NCBI GenBank assembly: GCA_028710525.1
Contig: JAQTTY010000001.1
Coordinates: forward strand, 371,143-435,142
Source of the DNA: Gallionella sp.
Lineage (GTDB): Bacteria > Pseudomonadota > Gammaproteobacteria > Burkholderiales > Gallionellaceae
Length of the DNA stretch: 64,000 nucleotides
Direction: 5' to 3'
Shown here: positions 9,037 through 18,218 of the stretch, piece by piece
Position numbering within the stretch: the first letter of the stretch is position 1
Layout: each line of letters opens with the position of its first letter
Notes under the pieces: model-generated
The model's database searches: none
The model's input: the letters and a program-made list of their open reading frames with translations, nothing else
What the model was told of the DNA's origin: nothing
Translations under genes and position numbers: made by a program

Positions 9037-10493
9037 GCTACGCGCAACATATCGGCGGCGGTAGCGGCCTCTTTCGATTCTGGATAGGTCGCTATCACAG
9101 CTTCTAGTGTCTCTTTGAAACTCTCCTTGCGTTCCGCACGATAATGGCCGCGCGCCATCGCCAACAATACTGCTGGTAATTCTGCATGTTGCGGCGCTGT
9201 GCGCTGCAACAGTTTGAGCAATTTTTCCGCATCATCGAACTGGCCGTTCACCGCAAAGCGCTGCGCCAATTTGGCCACGAGATCGGGTGCCAAGCGAGGA
9301 GCAGGTTTCGCAATATTCAGATACTCATGGAATATCTCGTGCGTCTGTTGAGAGGTGGTCGCATCCGTCCCCGGCAGAGACAACATGCGCAAGGCGGCAC
9401 GATGATAATCCGCACCCGCAGGGTCGTGTTTTGCGGTGCGATAGCACAGTCGTGCCAGATTCATATCCTGAGGATGCTTTTCGTATAGTGCGTTGAAGAT
9501 GGAGTGTGCCTTTTGGAACTCCATCGCACCTAGTAGAGCCATACCTTGCTGGAAGGATTGGTCTTCTTGCTCGTTCGCATCGCGCTCCTGATAGCGTTGT
9601 TCAATCATGGCGGGTTTGCGCCAACGGTATATGCCGCCCATCGCCGCGCCACAGAGCAAGCCGCCAAAGTGAGCCATGTAGGCGACATTCGATCCGTGGT
9701 TGTTGAAGAACTGGTAGGCCTCATTGCCCAACCATAGCGGCAGCAGCGCGATGGCAGGAGCCCGCACGTAGTCGAAATAGAAGCCTAGAGAATAGAAAAA
9801 ATCAATCTTACGCAAACCGAAGATTACGGTGTACAAGCCCATCACGCCTGCGATGGCGCCGGATGCACCCAACAGGCTGCCCCCATGTGCGGATAGGCTG
9901 AACATGAAGATCGCTGCGTAGGCCGACACTAGATACGCGAGCAGGAAGAGCCTCTTGCCGACCACCGATTCCACCATGAAGCCGACCAAGAACAGCACCA
10001 CCATATTGCCAAATAAATGATCGAAGCCACCATGCATGAACGCCGATGTGAATGCGGTAAGAATGCTGGGTTCATCCACACGATACACATAGCGCTCAGT
10101 GAAGCTCGCCATGGCTTCGTATTGTGTGCGTTGTGCAGACCAGTCGGCGGACTCGGAGTCTTGTGCGGTGATGATGCGTCCTGCGCGTAACTCATACATG
10201 AACTTTGTGTCATGTTCCATGACGGGTAGCGCGTAGCTATCTTTTTTATCTAGCAGTTGGCGGAAGTCTCGCGCGTCTTCCGCATGGCCGTTCTGCTCTA
10301 GATAATTCGCGTAGCGCGGCAGTTCCCAGTCTGGCAACTCGCTGCTGAAGTAATAGTTGGCTGCCTTCTCTGCACTACGCTGGTCGCCGCCTTGCAGTGC
10401 GAAGAAGACGAAGCAGTTGATGAGTATGAGTAGCACCGTGACGACGGGAGGCCGCTTCCAATCTACTCGATTACCTACCGGTATGATGAACAT
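9033..10493 (-). CDS. Rhomboid family intramembrane serine protease with C-terminal TPR-like extension
   Basis: Rhomboid catalytic GASGAIAGVMGLY, HGGFDHLFGNMVVLFLVG, and YMAHFGGLLCG histidine motif; C-terminal helical repeats. Confidence 0.88.
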   Translation of the reverse strand: MFIIPVGNRVDWKRPPVVTVLLILINCFVFFALQGGDQRSAEKAANYYFSSELPDWELPRYANYLEQNGHAEDARDFRQLLDKKDSYALPVMEHDTKFMYELRAGRIITAQDSESADWSAQRTQYEAMASFTERYVYRVDEPSILTAFTSAFMHGGFDHLFGNMVVLFLVGFMVESVVGKRLFLLAYLVSAYAAIFMFSLSAHGGSLLGASGAIAGVMGLYTVIFGLRKIDFFYSLGFYFDYVRAPAIALLPLWLGNEAYQFFNNHGSNVAYMAHFGGLLCGAAMGGIYRWRKPAMIEQRYQERDANEQEDQSFQQGMALLGAMEFQKAHSIFNALYEKHPQDMNLARLCYRTAKHDPAGADYHRAALRMLSLPGTDATTSQQTHEIFHEYLNIAKPAPRLAPDLVAKLAQRFAVNGQFDDAEKLLKLLQRTAPQHAELPAVLLAMARGHYRAERKESFKETLEAVIATYPESKEAATAADMLRVA

Positions 10494-10551
10494 GGGCGCT
10501 ACTCCTTATCCTGTCGATTGCACATCACTGCAAGAAATATCAGCTAACGGC

Positions 10552-10911
10552 TCAGTTCTTTTTGGGAGGTGCCGAAAACAGCGGGTTCTTGGCAATCAGA
10601 TTCATACGCTCACCGAACTCCTGTGCGAAGTAACGCATCGCCTTGGCGGCTTCCTTCTCGTTAGTGGCGCGTTCCAGCGTGTCGGCCATGGACAGCAGGT
10701 TCTGGTGATAGAACAGCTTCATCTCGTCGACTAACATCTCTTTGGTCCATAGATCGATGCGCAATGTGTTCTTCGCTTCTGCATCCCATACCGACAGCAT
10801 GATTGCTTTGCTGTTGCTCTCCACGCCGCCGTCCGAGGCGCTCCAGTCGATGTTGATAGGCAGGCTCTTCTCGTCCAGCGTGACGGTGAATTTGATTTCG
10901 GATTTCTTCAT
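10552..10911 (-). CDS. GldC-like protein (gliding motility protein GldC family)
   Basis: MKKSEIKFTVTLDEKSLPINIDWSASDGG...KAIMLSVWDAEAKNTLRIDLWTKEMLVDEMKLFYHQNLLSMADTLERAT resembles the GldC family by memory. Confidence 0.7.
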   Translation of the reverse strand: MKKSEIKFTVTLDEKSLPINIDWSASDGGVESNSKAIMLSVWDAEAKNTLRIDLWTKEMLVDEMKLFYHQNLLSMADTLERATNEKEAAKAMRYFAQEFGERMNLIAKNPLFSAPPKKN

Positions 10912-10973
10912 TTTTGCTCCCTTAGTTTTCGTGATTATGTTGTCATAACTACATATAGTTCATTGCAGAAAAT

Positions 10974-11131
10974 CTCCCCTCCTCCTTGCAGGGGGATAAC
11001 CAGCGACTTGCCGGCTTGCTGGCTTAGTCGAATGGCTAGTTGTTTTTTCAGGGCTAGGGAGGGGGTGGACTTTGCATTTTCATGACTACACCCCCATCCC
11101 AACCTTCCCCCTTTAATGGGGAAGGGGCAGT
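10974..11131. repeat. REP-like G/C-run inverted-repeat element (copy A)
   Basis: Nested stem-loops; AGGGCTAGGGAGGGGGTGGA pairs imperfectly with CTACACCCCCATCCCAACCTT; flanked by short C-run/G-run hairpins. Confidence 0.6.
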
Positions 11132-11140
11132 TCACTCAAC

Positions 11141-13474
11141 TTACCCTTTTAACTTAGCAAACGCAGAGGCCATCGCACTGTTCACGGCGGGTTGTGGTGG
11201 TGTCGTCATGCGGGGCTTGTGCGCAGGGCGGGTGTCGCGTGGCGCATCACGATTGCTAGATGCGGCAGTGTCGGTGAGGCGCATGGTCAGCGCGATGCGC
11301 TTACGCTTGGCATCCACCTCTAGCACTTTTACTTTGACAATCTGTCCGGCTTTTACAACGGTGTGTGGGTCTTTGACAAAGGTATTGGACAATGCCGAGA
11401 TATGCACTAAGCCATCCTGATGCACGCCTATGTCGACGAAGGCGCCGAAGGCCGCTACGTTGGTGACTACACCTTCTAGAATCATGTCCGGTTTCAAGTC
11501 GCTGATTTCTTCCACGCCTTCGCGGAAGGTCGCGGTGGTGAATTCGGGACGGGGATCACGGCCCGGCTTTTCCAGCTCTTTGAGGATGTCGGTGATAGTT
11601 GGGATGCCGAACTTCTCGTCGCTGTATTTCGCCGGATTCAAGGCTTTGAGCAAGCTGCTATTGCCGATGACAGTTTTAATATCCTGCTTGATGTCAGCCA
11701 AGATGCGCTGCACCAGAGGATAGGATTCGGGATGCACGGTCGAGCCATCGAGCGGATCTGCGCCGCCCATGATGCGCAAGAATCCCGCAGCCTGTTCGAA
11801 GGTCTTGTCGCCCAGACGCGGCACGTTGCGCAACTCGGCGCGTGAGGCGAACTTACCCTTACTGTCGCGATAGTTGACGATACCTGCTGCCACCGTGCTG
11901 CTCAAGCCTGAGACACGCGCCAGCAAAGGTGCGGAAGCGGTGTTCACATCCACGCCCACGGCGTTCACACAATCTTCTACCACCGCATCCAGCGAGCGCG
12001 CTAACTGCGTTTGGCTCACGTCATGCTGGTATTGGCCAACACCTATGGACTTGGGATCGATCTTCACCAGTTCAGCCAGCGGGTCTTGCAAGCGGCGTGC
12101 GATGGACACCGCACCGCGCAAGCTCACATCCATATCGGGCAATTCTTTGGAAGCGAATTCCGAGGCTGAGTACACCGACGCGCCTGCCTCCGAGACCACC
12201 ACGCTGGTGAGCTTGAGTTCAGGGCGCAGCTTGATCAGGTCGTGAGCAAGCTTGTCGGTCTCGCGTGAGGCCGTGCCGTTGCCGATGGAGATGATGCTGA
12301 CGTGATGCTTCTCTGCCAGTTTGGCCAGCGTGTGCAATGAGCCGTCCCAATCGTTGCGAGGTTGGTGCGGATAGATCACGGCGGTGTCCACCACCTTGCC
12401 GGTCTCGTCAACCACTGCGACTTTCACGCCGGTGCGTATGCCAGGGTCGAGCCCCATGGTCGCACGCGGGCCGGCGGGAGCAGCGAGCAGCAAGTCTTTG
12501 AGGTTGCGCGCGAAAACGTTGATGGCTTCGGTCTCGGCGCGGCTACGCAATGCGCCCATCAGTTCCGATTCCAGATGCAGGAAACTCTTCACGCGCCAAG
12601 TCCAGCGCACCGTGTCTGCCAACCAGGCATCGGCAGGACGACCTTGATTTCTGATGCCAAAATGATTGGCGATACGCATCTCGCAAGGATTGTGCGGTGC
12701 GCTCCAGGTGGGCTTCTCCGCTTCGCTATCGAGACGCAGTTGTACTGACAACAAGTCTTCACGACGGCCACGGAACAAGGCCAGCGCCCGATGCGAAGGG
12801 ATGGTGCTCAATGTCTCGGAGTAGTCGAAATAGTCGGCATATTTTTCCGCCGCCTCGTTCTTGCCTTCGATTACTTTGGATTCGACCACACCATGATCGA
12901 GTAGATATTCGCGCAGCTTTTGCAACAGTGCGGCATCTTCTGCAAAGCGTTCCAGCAAGATTTGTCGTGCGCCATCCAGCGCTGCCTTGGCGTCGGCCAC
13001 ACCGGGATTGTCGCCGTTCTCGGTGGTGAAGGCTGGGCGCAGGAATTTTGCCGCCTCTACTTCAGGAGACAACATCGGGTCGACCATCAAAGATTCAGCC
13101 AATGGCGCGAGTCCCGCTTCTAGGGCGATCTGCGCCTTGGTGCGGCGCTTAAGTTTGTAGGGCAGATACAAGTCTTCCAGCAGCGTCTTGTCAGTCGCGT
13201 GCGCGATGGCATCCAGCAAAGTTGGTGTCATCTTGTTCTGCTCGGTGATGCTGGTGATGATGGAAGCGCGACGGTCTTCCAGTTCGCGCATATAGCGCAA
13301 GCGTTCTTCCAGCAAGCGCAGCTGTGTGTCATCTAATCCACCCGTCGCTTCTTTACGATAGCGGGAGATAAAGGGCACGGTCGCACCCTCATCGAGCATG
13401 GCAACGGCGGCAACGATCTGTGCGGGCTTTGCGGCGAGTTCTAAGGCGAGGCGTTGTTCTATGGAAGGCAGCAT
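11141..13474 (-). CDS. tex: RNA-binding transcriptional accessory protein Tex (S1 domain)
   Basis: Tex hallmark segments ([70 protein letters not shown]) and C-terminal S1 domain. Confidence 0.95.
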   Translation of the reverse strand: MLPSIEQRLALELAAKPAQIVAAVAMLDEGATVPFISRYRKEATGGLDDTQLRLLEERLRYMRELEDRRASIITSITEQNKMTPTLLDAIAHATDKTLLEDLYLPYKLKRRTKAQIALEAGLAPLAESLMVDPMLSPEVEAAKFLRPAFTTENGDNPGVADAKAALDGARQILLERFAEDAALLQKLREYLLDHGVVESKVIEGKNEAAEKYADYFDYSETLSTIPSHRALALFRGRREDLLSVQLRLDSEAEKPTWSAPHNPCEMRIANHFGIRNQGRPADAWLADTVRWTWRVKSFLHLESELMGALRSRAETEAINVFARNLKDLLLAAPAGPRATMGLDPGIRTGVKVAVVDETGKVVDTAVIYPHQPRNDWDGSLHTLAKLAEKHHVSIISIGNGTASRETDKLAHDLIKLRPELKLTSVVVSEAGASVYSASEFASKELPDMDVSLRGAVSIARRLQDPLAELVKIDPKSIGVGQYQHDVSQTQLARSLDAVVEDCVNAVGVDVNTASAPLLARVSGLSSTVAAGIVNYRDSKGKFASRAELRNVPRLGDKTFEQAAGFLRIMGGADPLDGSTVHPESYPLVQRILADIKQDIKTVIGNSSLLKALNPAKYSDEKFGIPTITDILKELEKPGRDPRPEFTTATFREGVEEISDLKPDMILEGVVTNVAAFGAFVDIGVHQDGLVHISALSNTFVKDPHTVVKAGQIVKVKVLEVDAKRKRIALTMRLTDTAASSNRDAPRDTRPAHKPRMTTPPQPAVNSAMASAFAKLKG

Positions 13475-13642
13475 ATTCAGAATGTACAGATTAGATAGAC
13501 TTTGCAGATGCAAGGTCTATAGATGTTTTTAAGAGGGCCGGATTATGCCAAGACGAGGCTGAGACTTGAAGCAAAAAAGATACGCAAACCATGCTTGCGT
13601 CATCAGCAAGCCAACATCAAGCGGAGGTCTGAGGTCCTGCTG

Positions 13643-13768
13643 CTATTTAGATTGATTGCGCGCTGGTTTGAGCAAGCGACTGATCGCGAGATGTAGGCCG
13701 AATATTAAGGCCAGACTGGCAAAAGCGGCTAACCAGAAGTGATCCATGAACCAGTGTCCTAAACCCAT
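13643..13768 (-). CDS. Putative 41-aa small single-TM protein
   Basis: Reverse-strand ORF MGLGHWFMDHFWLAAFASLALIFGLHLAISRLLKPARNQSK* with GGAGG Shine-Dalgarno (CTCGGAGGCATCATCATG); below the ORF-track length cutoff. Confidence 0.55.
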   Translation of the reverse strand: MGLGHWFMDHFWLAAFASLALIFGLHLAISRLLKPARNQSK

Positions 13769-13860
13769 GATGATGCCTCCGAGAAAATTGTATCGGCATT
13801 TTACCCCAAGCTAGGTCAGGCGCCCTCGGTAGTATGGGAATCAGCTCATCTTGCGAAATA

Positions 13861-13890
13861 AAAAAGGCGACCAAACGGTCGCCTTTTCTT
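13861..13890 (-). terminator. Rho-independent terminator downstream of yccA-like gene
   Basis: AAAAAGGCGACC-AAAC-GGTCGCCTTTTCTT; U-tract in the minus-strand orientation. Confidence 0.8.
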
Positions 13891-13907
13891 AGATGCGCAA
13901 CTTATTT

Positions 13908-14591
13908 TTAGTCTTTTTCGCCGGTGAAAGCCATGAGTAGACTCAACAGATTGACGAAGATGTTGTAGATGTCCAAATACAGCGTCAGGGTAGCCATCAC
14001 ATAGTTAGTCTCACCGCCGTGGATGATTTGGCTGATGTCGAACAGGATGTAGGCCGAGAAAATCAGGATTGCGACAGCGGATATAACCAGCGACATCACC
14101 GGCACTTGGAAAAAGGCGTTAGCCAGCGACGCGATGACCAACATGATCAGGCCGATGAACAAAAATTTGCCCATGAAGCTAAAATCTTTTTTGCTCACCG
14201 TGGCGTAGCTTGCCAAGCTCAGAAAAATGATGCCGGTGCCGCCTGCTGCCATGCCGATTAGTTGTGCGCCATTCTTAAGGTGCAGCGCAACTTGCAGGAT
14301 AGGGCCGAGGAACACGCCGGCGACGAGGGTGAAGCCTAACAGAGCGACAATGCCCCATACGCTGTTGCGCAGCTTAGAGACGGTGAACAATAGACCCATC
14401 ATCACTGCGAACATGGCAAGTGCGCCCATGAAGGGGTGTTGTGCCATAAAGGAAAAGTTTATGGACATGCCGATGAACGCGCCGATGACAGTGGGGATCA
14501 TGGTCAGACCCAGCATCATGTAGGTGTTACGCAGGACTTTGTTCTGTTCTGTTGCGAGTGTGCCGATAGTGGCTTGAGTAGGGTATTGCAT
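13908..14591 (-). CDS. Bax inhibitor-1/YccA family membrane protein
   Basis: Seven-TM BI-1 pattern with LNTYMMLGLTM-like N-terminus and ILFDISQIIHGGETNYVMATLTLYLDIYNIFVNLL signature. Confidence 0.92.
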   Translation of the reverse strand: MQYPTQATIGTLATEQNKVLRNTYMMLGLTMIPTVIGAFIGMSINFSFMAQHPFMGALAMFAVMMGLLFTVSKLRNSVWGIVALLGFTLVAGVFLGPILQVALHLKNGAQLIGMAAGGTGIIFLSLASYATVSKKDFSFMGKFLFIGLIMLVIASLANAFFQVPVMSLVISAVAILIFSAYILFDISQIIHGGETNYVMATLTLYLDIYNIFVNLLSLLMAFTGEKD

Positions 14592-14670
14592 GGATGACCT
14601 CCGGATTGGTTTTGTTACACGACGGGCGTGAGACTACTGATACAGGCAAAAAGTTGCAATCTCTATCGTA

Positions 14671-14706
14671 GAAAAGAGAAAGGGCACAACCGTTAAGTTG
14701 TGCCCT
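14671..14706 (-). terminator. Terminator downstream of tRNA-Asp
   Basis: GGGCACAAC-CGTTAA-GTTGTGCCC hairpin (14682-14705) followed on the minus strand by TTTCTCTTTTC. Confidence 0.75.
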
Positions 14707-14715
14707 ACTCAGTGT

Positions 14716-14792
14716 TGGCGGAGTGGACGGGACTCGAACCCGCGACCCCCGGCGTGACAGGCCGGTATTCTAACCAACTGAACTACCACTCC
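14716..14792 (-). tRNA. tRNA-Asp (anticodon GTC)
   Basis: Minus strand GGAGTGGTAGTTCAGTTGGTTAGAATACCGGCCTGTCACGCCGGGGGTCGCGGGTTCGAGTCCCGTCCACTCCGCCA; full cloverleaf, encoded CCA. Confidence 0.95.
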
Positions 14793-14812
14793 AGTTTGTT
14801 AGGTGCATTGTT

Positions 14813-14900
14813 TGGCGGAAGCTGTGAGATTCGAACTCACGGACGATTTCTCGTCGGCAGTTTTCAAGACTGCTGGTTTAAACCACTCACCCAAACTTCC
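14813..14900 (-). tRNA. tRNA-Ser (anticodon TGA)
   Basis: Minus strand GGAAGTTTGGGTGAGTGGTTTAAACCAGCAGTCTTGAAAACTGCCGACGAGAAATCGTCCGTGAGTTCGAATCTCACAGCTTCCGCCA; class II with long variable arm. Confidence 0.95.
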
Positions 14901-14994
14901 ATATGCGTTTACTTCGTAAGCTAGGCGGCAGTTTTGGCTACGACATAACCTAAAGGTTAGTCTGCGCCGCCATAAGCCGCTACGCGACGTATGG

Positions 14995-15038
14995 TCAAGA
15001 CTGCTGGTTTAAACCACTCACCCAAACTTCCATATGCG
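14995..15038 (-). repeat. Partial duplicate of the tRNA-Ser 5' half plus 7 bp upstream flank
   Basis: TCAAGACTGCTGGTTTAAACCACTCACCCAAACTTCCATATGCG identical to 14864-14907 (44/44 bp). Confidence 0.9.
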
Positions 15039-15119
15039 ACGTCTTAAAGCCGTTACCGACTTTTGGAAGGCGCGCATTCTGAACGATGCGCGACAATATG
15101 TCCAGAGAATAAACGATAT

Positions 15120-15563
15120 TTATTTACGGGTGCAATCGGCCCAGTTATTCGGGGTCTCGTACAGGCGCACTTGCTCTAAGCGTAGATGGTTGCCGTAGGT
15201 GTCTTGGTAGGCTGGGTCCAATAGAGCAAAGGCAAGCTGGGCAAGGTTCTCGGCGGTCGGAATGACGTCCAGTGTGACGGTCTTGTGGCCGGGCAAGGTG
15301 GCGAGAAAGTCACCGACTACTTTGTCGCCACGGTATACCAAGAAGGCGTGATCCCACAGATCGACCAATTTTTCTTTGGCGATACGTTTCACATCGCTGA
15401 AGTCCATCACCATGCCCTGCTCGGATTGACCTTCTGTGGCAATGACTTCACCGGACAGGCTGATCTCTATGGCATAGCGATGCCCATGCAGATGTTTGCA
15501 CTGGCTGGTGTGATTGGGGATGCGATGCCCTGCATCGAATTCTAAACGGCGTGTGATGAGCAT
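15120..15563 (-). CDS. queD: 6-carboxy-5,6,7,8-tetrahydropterin synthase QueD
   Basis: FDAGHRIPNHTSQCKHLHGHRYAIEI (zinc His motif), MVMDFSDVK, LDHAF-like WDHAFLV, PTAENLA, VRLYETPNNWA. Confidence 0.93.
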   Translation of the reverse strand: MLITRRLEFDAGHRIPNHTSQCKHLHGHRYAIEISLSGEVIATEGQSEQGMVMDFSDVKRIAKEKLVDLWDHAFLVYRGDKVVGDFLATLPGHKTVTLDVIPTAENLAQLAFALLDPAYQDTYGNHLRLEQVRLYETPNNWADCTRK

Positions 15564-15731
15564 GGTGAAGACGTGTGGATCGAAACTGGGCGCGGATTAT
15601 AGCATCGGCAACTAATCTGCTTGGGCGGGTGCGAGTATCACGGTAAATAGTCCACTTGCACTTATAATCACCGACTTTGGTCTGGGCCAACTCGGGCAAG
15701 ACTTATTTGAAAGATATTAGGACGCAGGAAC

Positions 15732-16184
15732 ATGGCTATCGTTTGGACTCAGGACTTGAATACCGGTATCGAGGTGATCGATATCCAGCATCGCATGATT
15801 GTCGATTACATCAATCAGTTGGAAGCAGCAGTTAAGCAACGAGACCGTGTCGCGGTAGGCGGGGTGCTGGTGGATCTGACGGATTACACGCTGTCGCACT
15901 TCGCTTTTGAGGAAAGCCTGCAGGAAGATGCTGGCTATATGTTTGCCAAGCCGCATAAATCCGTGCACGAGGTGTTCGCCAAACGTATCGCGCGTTATCA
16001 GGAACGCCACAACGGTGGCGATAATATCGCCGAAGAATTACACGCGATGCTGGTGAGTTGGCTGATCGACCATATCAAGCGCGACGATATGGCTTATGTA
16101 TCAGCAGTCAAAGGCAGCATGCTCAAAGTCATCGCCGAGAAGGATAAGAGCGGGACCGGCTGGATCAAGCGTTTCTTCAAATAA
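15732..16184 (+). CDS. Bacteriohemerythrin
   Basis: VWTQDLNTGIEVIDIQHRMIVDYIN, LSHFAFEESLQ, HKSVHEVF, LVSWLIDHIKRDD: hemerythrin metal ligands. Confidence 0.92.
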   Translation: MAIVWTQDLNTGIEVIDIQHRMIVDYINQLEAAVKQRDRVAVGGVLVDLTDYTLSHFAFEESLQEDAGYMFAKPHKSVHEVFAKRIARYQERHNGGDNIAEELHAMLVSWLIDHIKRDDMAYVSAVKGSMLKVIAEKDKSGTGWIKRFFK

Positions 16185-16187
16185 GAT

Positions 16188-18131
16188 TTATCGCGCCTTG
16201 CGAGCTTTAAAGCGGGCGACGCTGCGTATGAAGGCCTGCACACTTTGCTTATCGCCGGGCACCACACCGTAGCGCAGTTGCACATAACGTTGCGCGATGT
16301 CTTGTAACTCGGATGCCAGCGCTGGACGTAGTGAGCCCACGCGTTGGGCATAGTCCAACGCACCTTCATGCGCCGCGCGCGGCAGTCCGACTTTGGTCAT
16401 GCGTTTACATAGTCTTAGCCATGCGGCGTGGACGCGGTCTGGGTCGCGCTTAAATAAATGGCGGAACATCAACGCAGCTAGCACGGCGAGTATCACGGCC
16501 AATCCCAACATGAGATTACGAGCCATTCTCTGCCAGCTTACGTCCTCCATGCCCAATCGTGTCAGTAGGGCGAACTGGCGCTCTGGGTCATAGCCCAGTA
16601 CCCACATGTTCCAAGAGTTAGATAGTGCATCGATATTGAGGCGCAGCTTGCTTAGCCAAGCTGGAGGATTGCGTGCCATAAACGACAGGGCAGTGTTGTC
16701 TTTCAATGCCGATGCCAGATTCCGCTCCACTCGTTCTGGGGCGATAGCTGCAGTGGGGTCCACTCTCACCCAGCCAAGGCCAGCTATCCAAACCTCGGCC
16801 CAAGCATGTGCATCGGATTGACGCACGATGTAGTAGTTGCCAAAGGCATTGAATTCACCACCTTGGTAACCGGTCACCACCCTTGATGGGACACCAGCTG
16901 CGCGCATCAGATAGACGAAAGCCGAAGCATAGTGTTCGCAGAAGCCTTGGCGAGTGTCGAACAAGAACTCATCTACCCCATCTCGCCCCAACAGCGGTGG
17001 CTCGAGCGTGTAGCTGAATTTCTCCTGATTGAAATAGCGCAATGCGTTCTTGACCAGTTCAGCGGGATCACTTTGTTGCACGCGCCACATCTGGGCCAGT
17101 GCCAGAGTGCGAGGGTTGAGACGTGGAGGTAATTGCAGACCACGCTGCAATTGCGCGGGTGTCTCTTCGGCATTGGCGTGATAGCGCAAGGTGGAGCTCA
17201 TCTGGTAACGCATCCGTGCGTTTACAGGTGCGTTGTTGAGCAGCTGAAAATCAGTGTTAAGCCGAGTGTTGGCGGGCAAGGTCGCGGGCATGTCCAAGGC
17301 ATAGAGCCAGCGTTTGTTATGCGGCTCCAGCACCACGCTGTACTCAAAGGGAACTGAGGCCTCGGTGAACTGCGGTGCATATTGGTAGCCAGCGGTCCCG
17401 CGTGTCCAGGTGCGCCCGTCGTATTGCCACAACACTGGGCCGCGCCAATACATCTGATCGCGCGCGGGGGCGGAGGTCGCATAAGTGACGCGGAACGCCA
17501 CGGCTTCTGAGAGCGACAGCTTGCTCAAGCTGCCTGGTGACATCTCGTCACTCAGCCCACTGCTGTTGTAGGCATCCTGCGGCATTCCCCACAAGGGGCC
17601 TTGCACGCGTGGAAACAACACGAACAACACCAGCATCAGGGGCACGGATTGAATGAGCATAATAGAGGCGAGGCGCAGCTGGGAGCGCAAGCGTATGTTG
17701 GGGGCTTGGATACGCAACCAACTCGCGACGATCACGATCAGCGACAACAGCATCAGCAGCGCGGTGGGGATGCTTTGCGAGTAGAAAAAATTGGTGATGA
17801 TGATGAAGCAGGACAGATAGATGATCGCCATCGCATCACGCGAGCTGCGTAGCTCCAGCAATTTCAGCGTGGCCAGCATCATCAGTAAAGTCACACCTAC
17901 TTCACGTCCGAACAATGTGTGGTAGCTCTTGCCGATGACGGCCACGCCAACCAGTGTGATCAGCAGCAGCAACCAGCGTGGAGGCAGTGGGAGTGCACGA
18001 TAGTTGAGCAGGGTGCGCCAAGCCAACAACGCTGTGCACATGATACTTACCCACAATGGCAAGTGTTCCATGTGTGGCGCAAGTACCAGCAGGATACTAA
18101 GAATCAAGCTGTAGATGAGTGACTTATCCAT
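16188..18131 (-). CDS. TgpA-like transglutaminase (DUF3488 / transglutaminase-like domain)
   Basis: N-terminal TM block, then DTRQGFCEHYASAFVYLMRAAGVPSRVVTGYQGGEFN and DAHAWAEVWIAGLGWVRVDPTAAIAPERV (Cys-His-Asp triad). Confidence 0.92.
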   Translation of the reverse strand: MDKSLIYSLILSILLVLAPHMEHLPLWVSIMCTALLAWRTLLNYRALPLPPRWLLLLITLVGVAVIGKSYHTLFGREVGVTLLMMLATLKLLELRSSRDAMAIIYLSCFIIITNFFYSQSIPTALLMLLSLIVIVASWLRIQAPNIRLRSQLRLASIMLIQSVPLMLVLFVLFPRVQGPLWGMPQDAYNSSGLSDEMSPGSLSKLSLSEAVAFRVTYATSAPARDQMYWRGPVLWQYDGRTWTRGTAGYQYAPQFTEASVPFEYSVVLEPHNKRWLYALDMPATLPANTRLNTDFQLLNNAPVNARMRYQMSSTLRYHANAEETPAQLQRGLQLPPRLNPRTLALAQMWRVQQSDPAELVKNALRYFNQEKFSYTLEPPLLGRDGVDEFLFDTRQGFCEHYASAFVYLMRAAGVPSRVVTGYQGGEFNAFGNYYIVRQSDAHAWAEVWIAGLGWVRVDPTAAIAPERVERNLASALKDNTALSFMARNPPAWLSKLRLNIDALSNSWNMWVLGYDPERQFALLTRLGMEDVSWQRMARNLMLGLAVILAVLAALMFRHLFKRDPDRVHAAWLRLCKRMTKVGLPRAAHEGALDYAQRVGSLRPALASELQDIAQRYVQLRYGVVPGDKQSVQAFIRSVARFKARKAR

Positions 18132-18218
18132 GTGCAAGGCCAAGATTTATGCCCACGAAAAACAGGAAAGATACGAACGAATATTTCGTATCTTTCGCGA
18201 ATAAAAAGGTTCTTTGTT

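Noticed and set aside
14700-14924. 74-aa ORF MPYSVLAEWTGLEPATPGVTGRYSNQLNYHSS...
   Set aside because: Antisense translation of the tRNA-Asp and tRNA-Ser genes; WTGLEPATPGVTGRYSNQLNYHS-type peptides are classic spurious tRNA-derived ORFs
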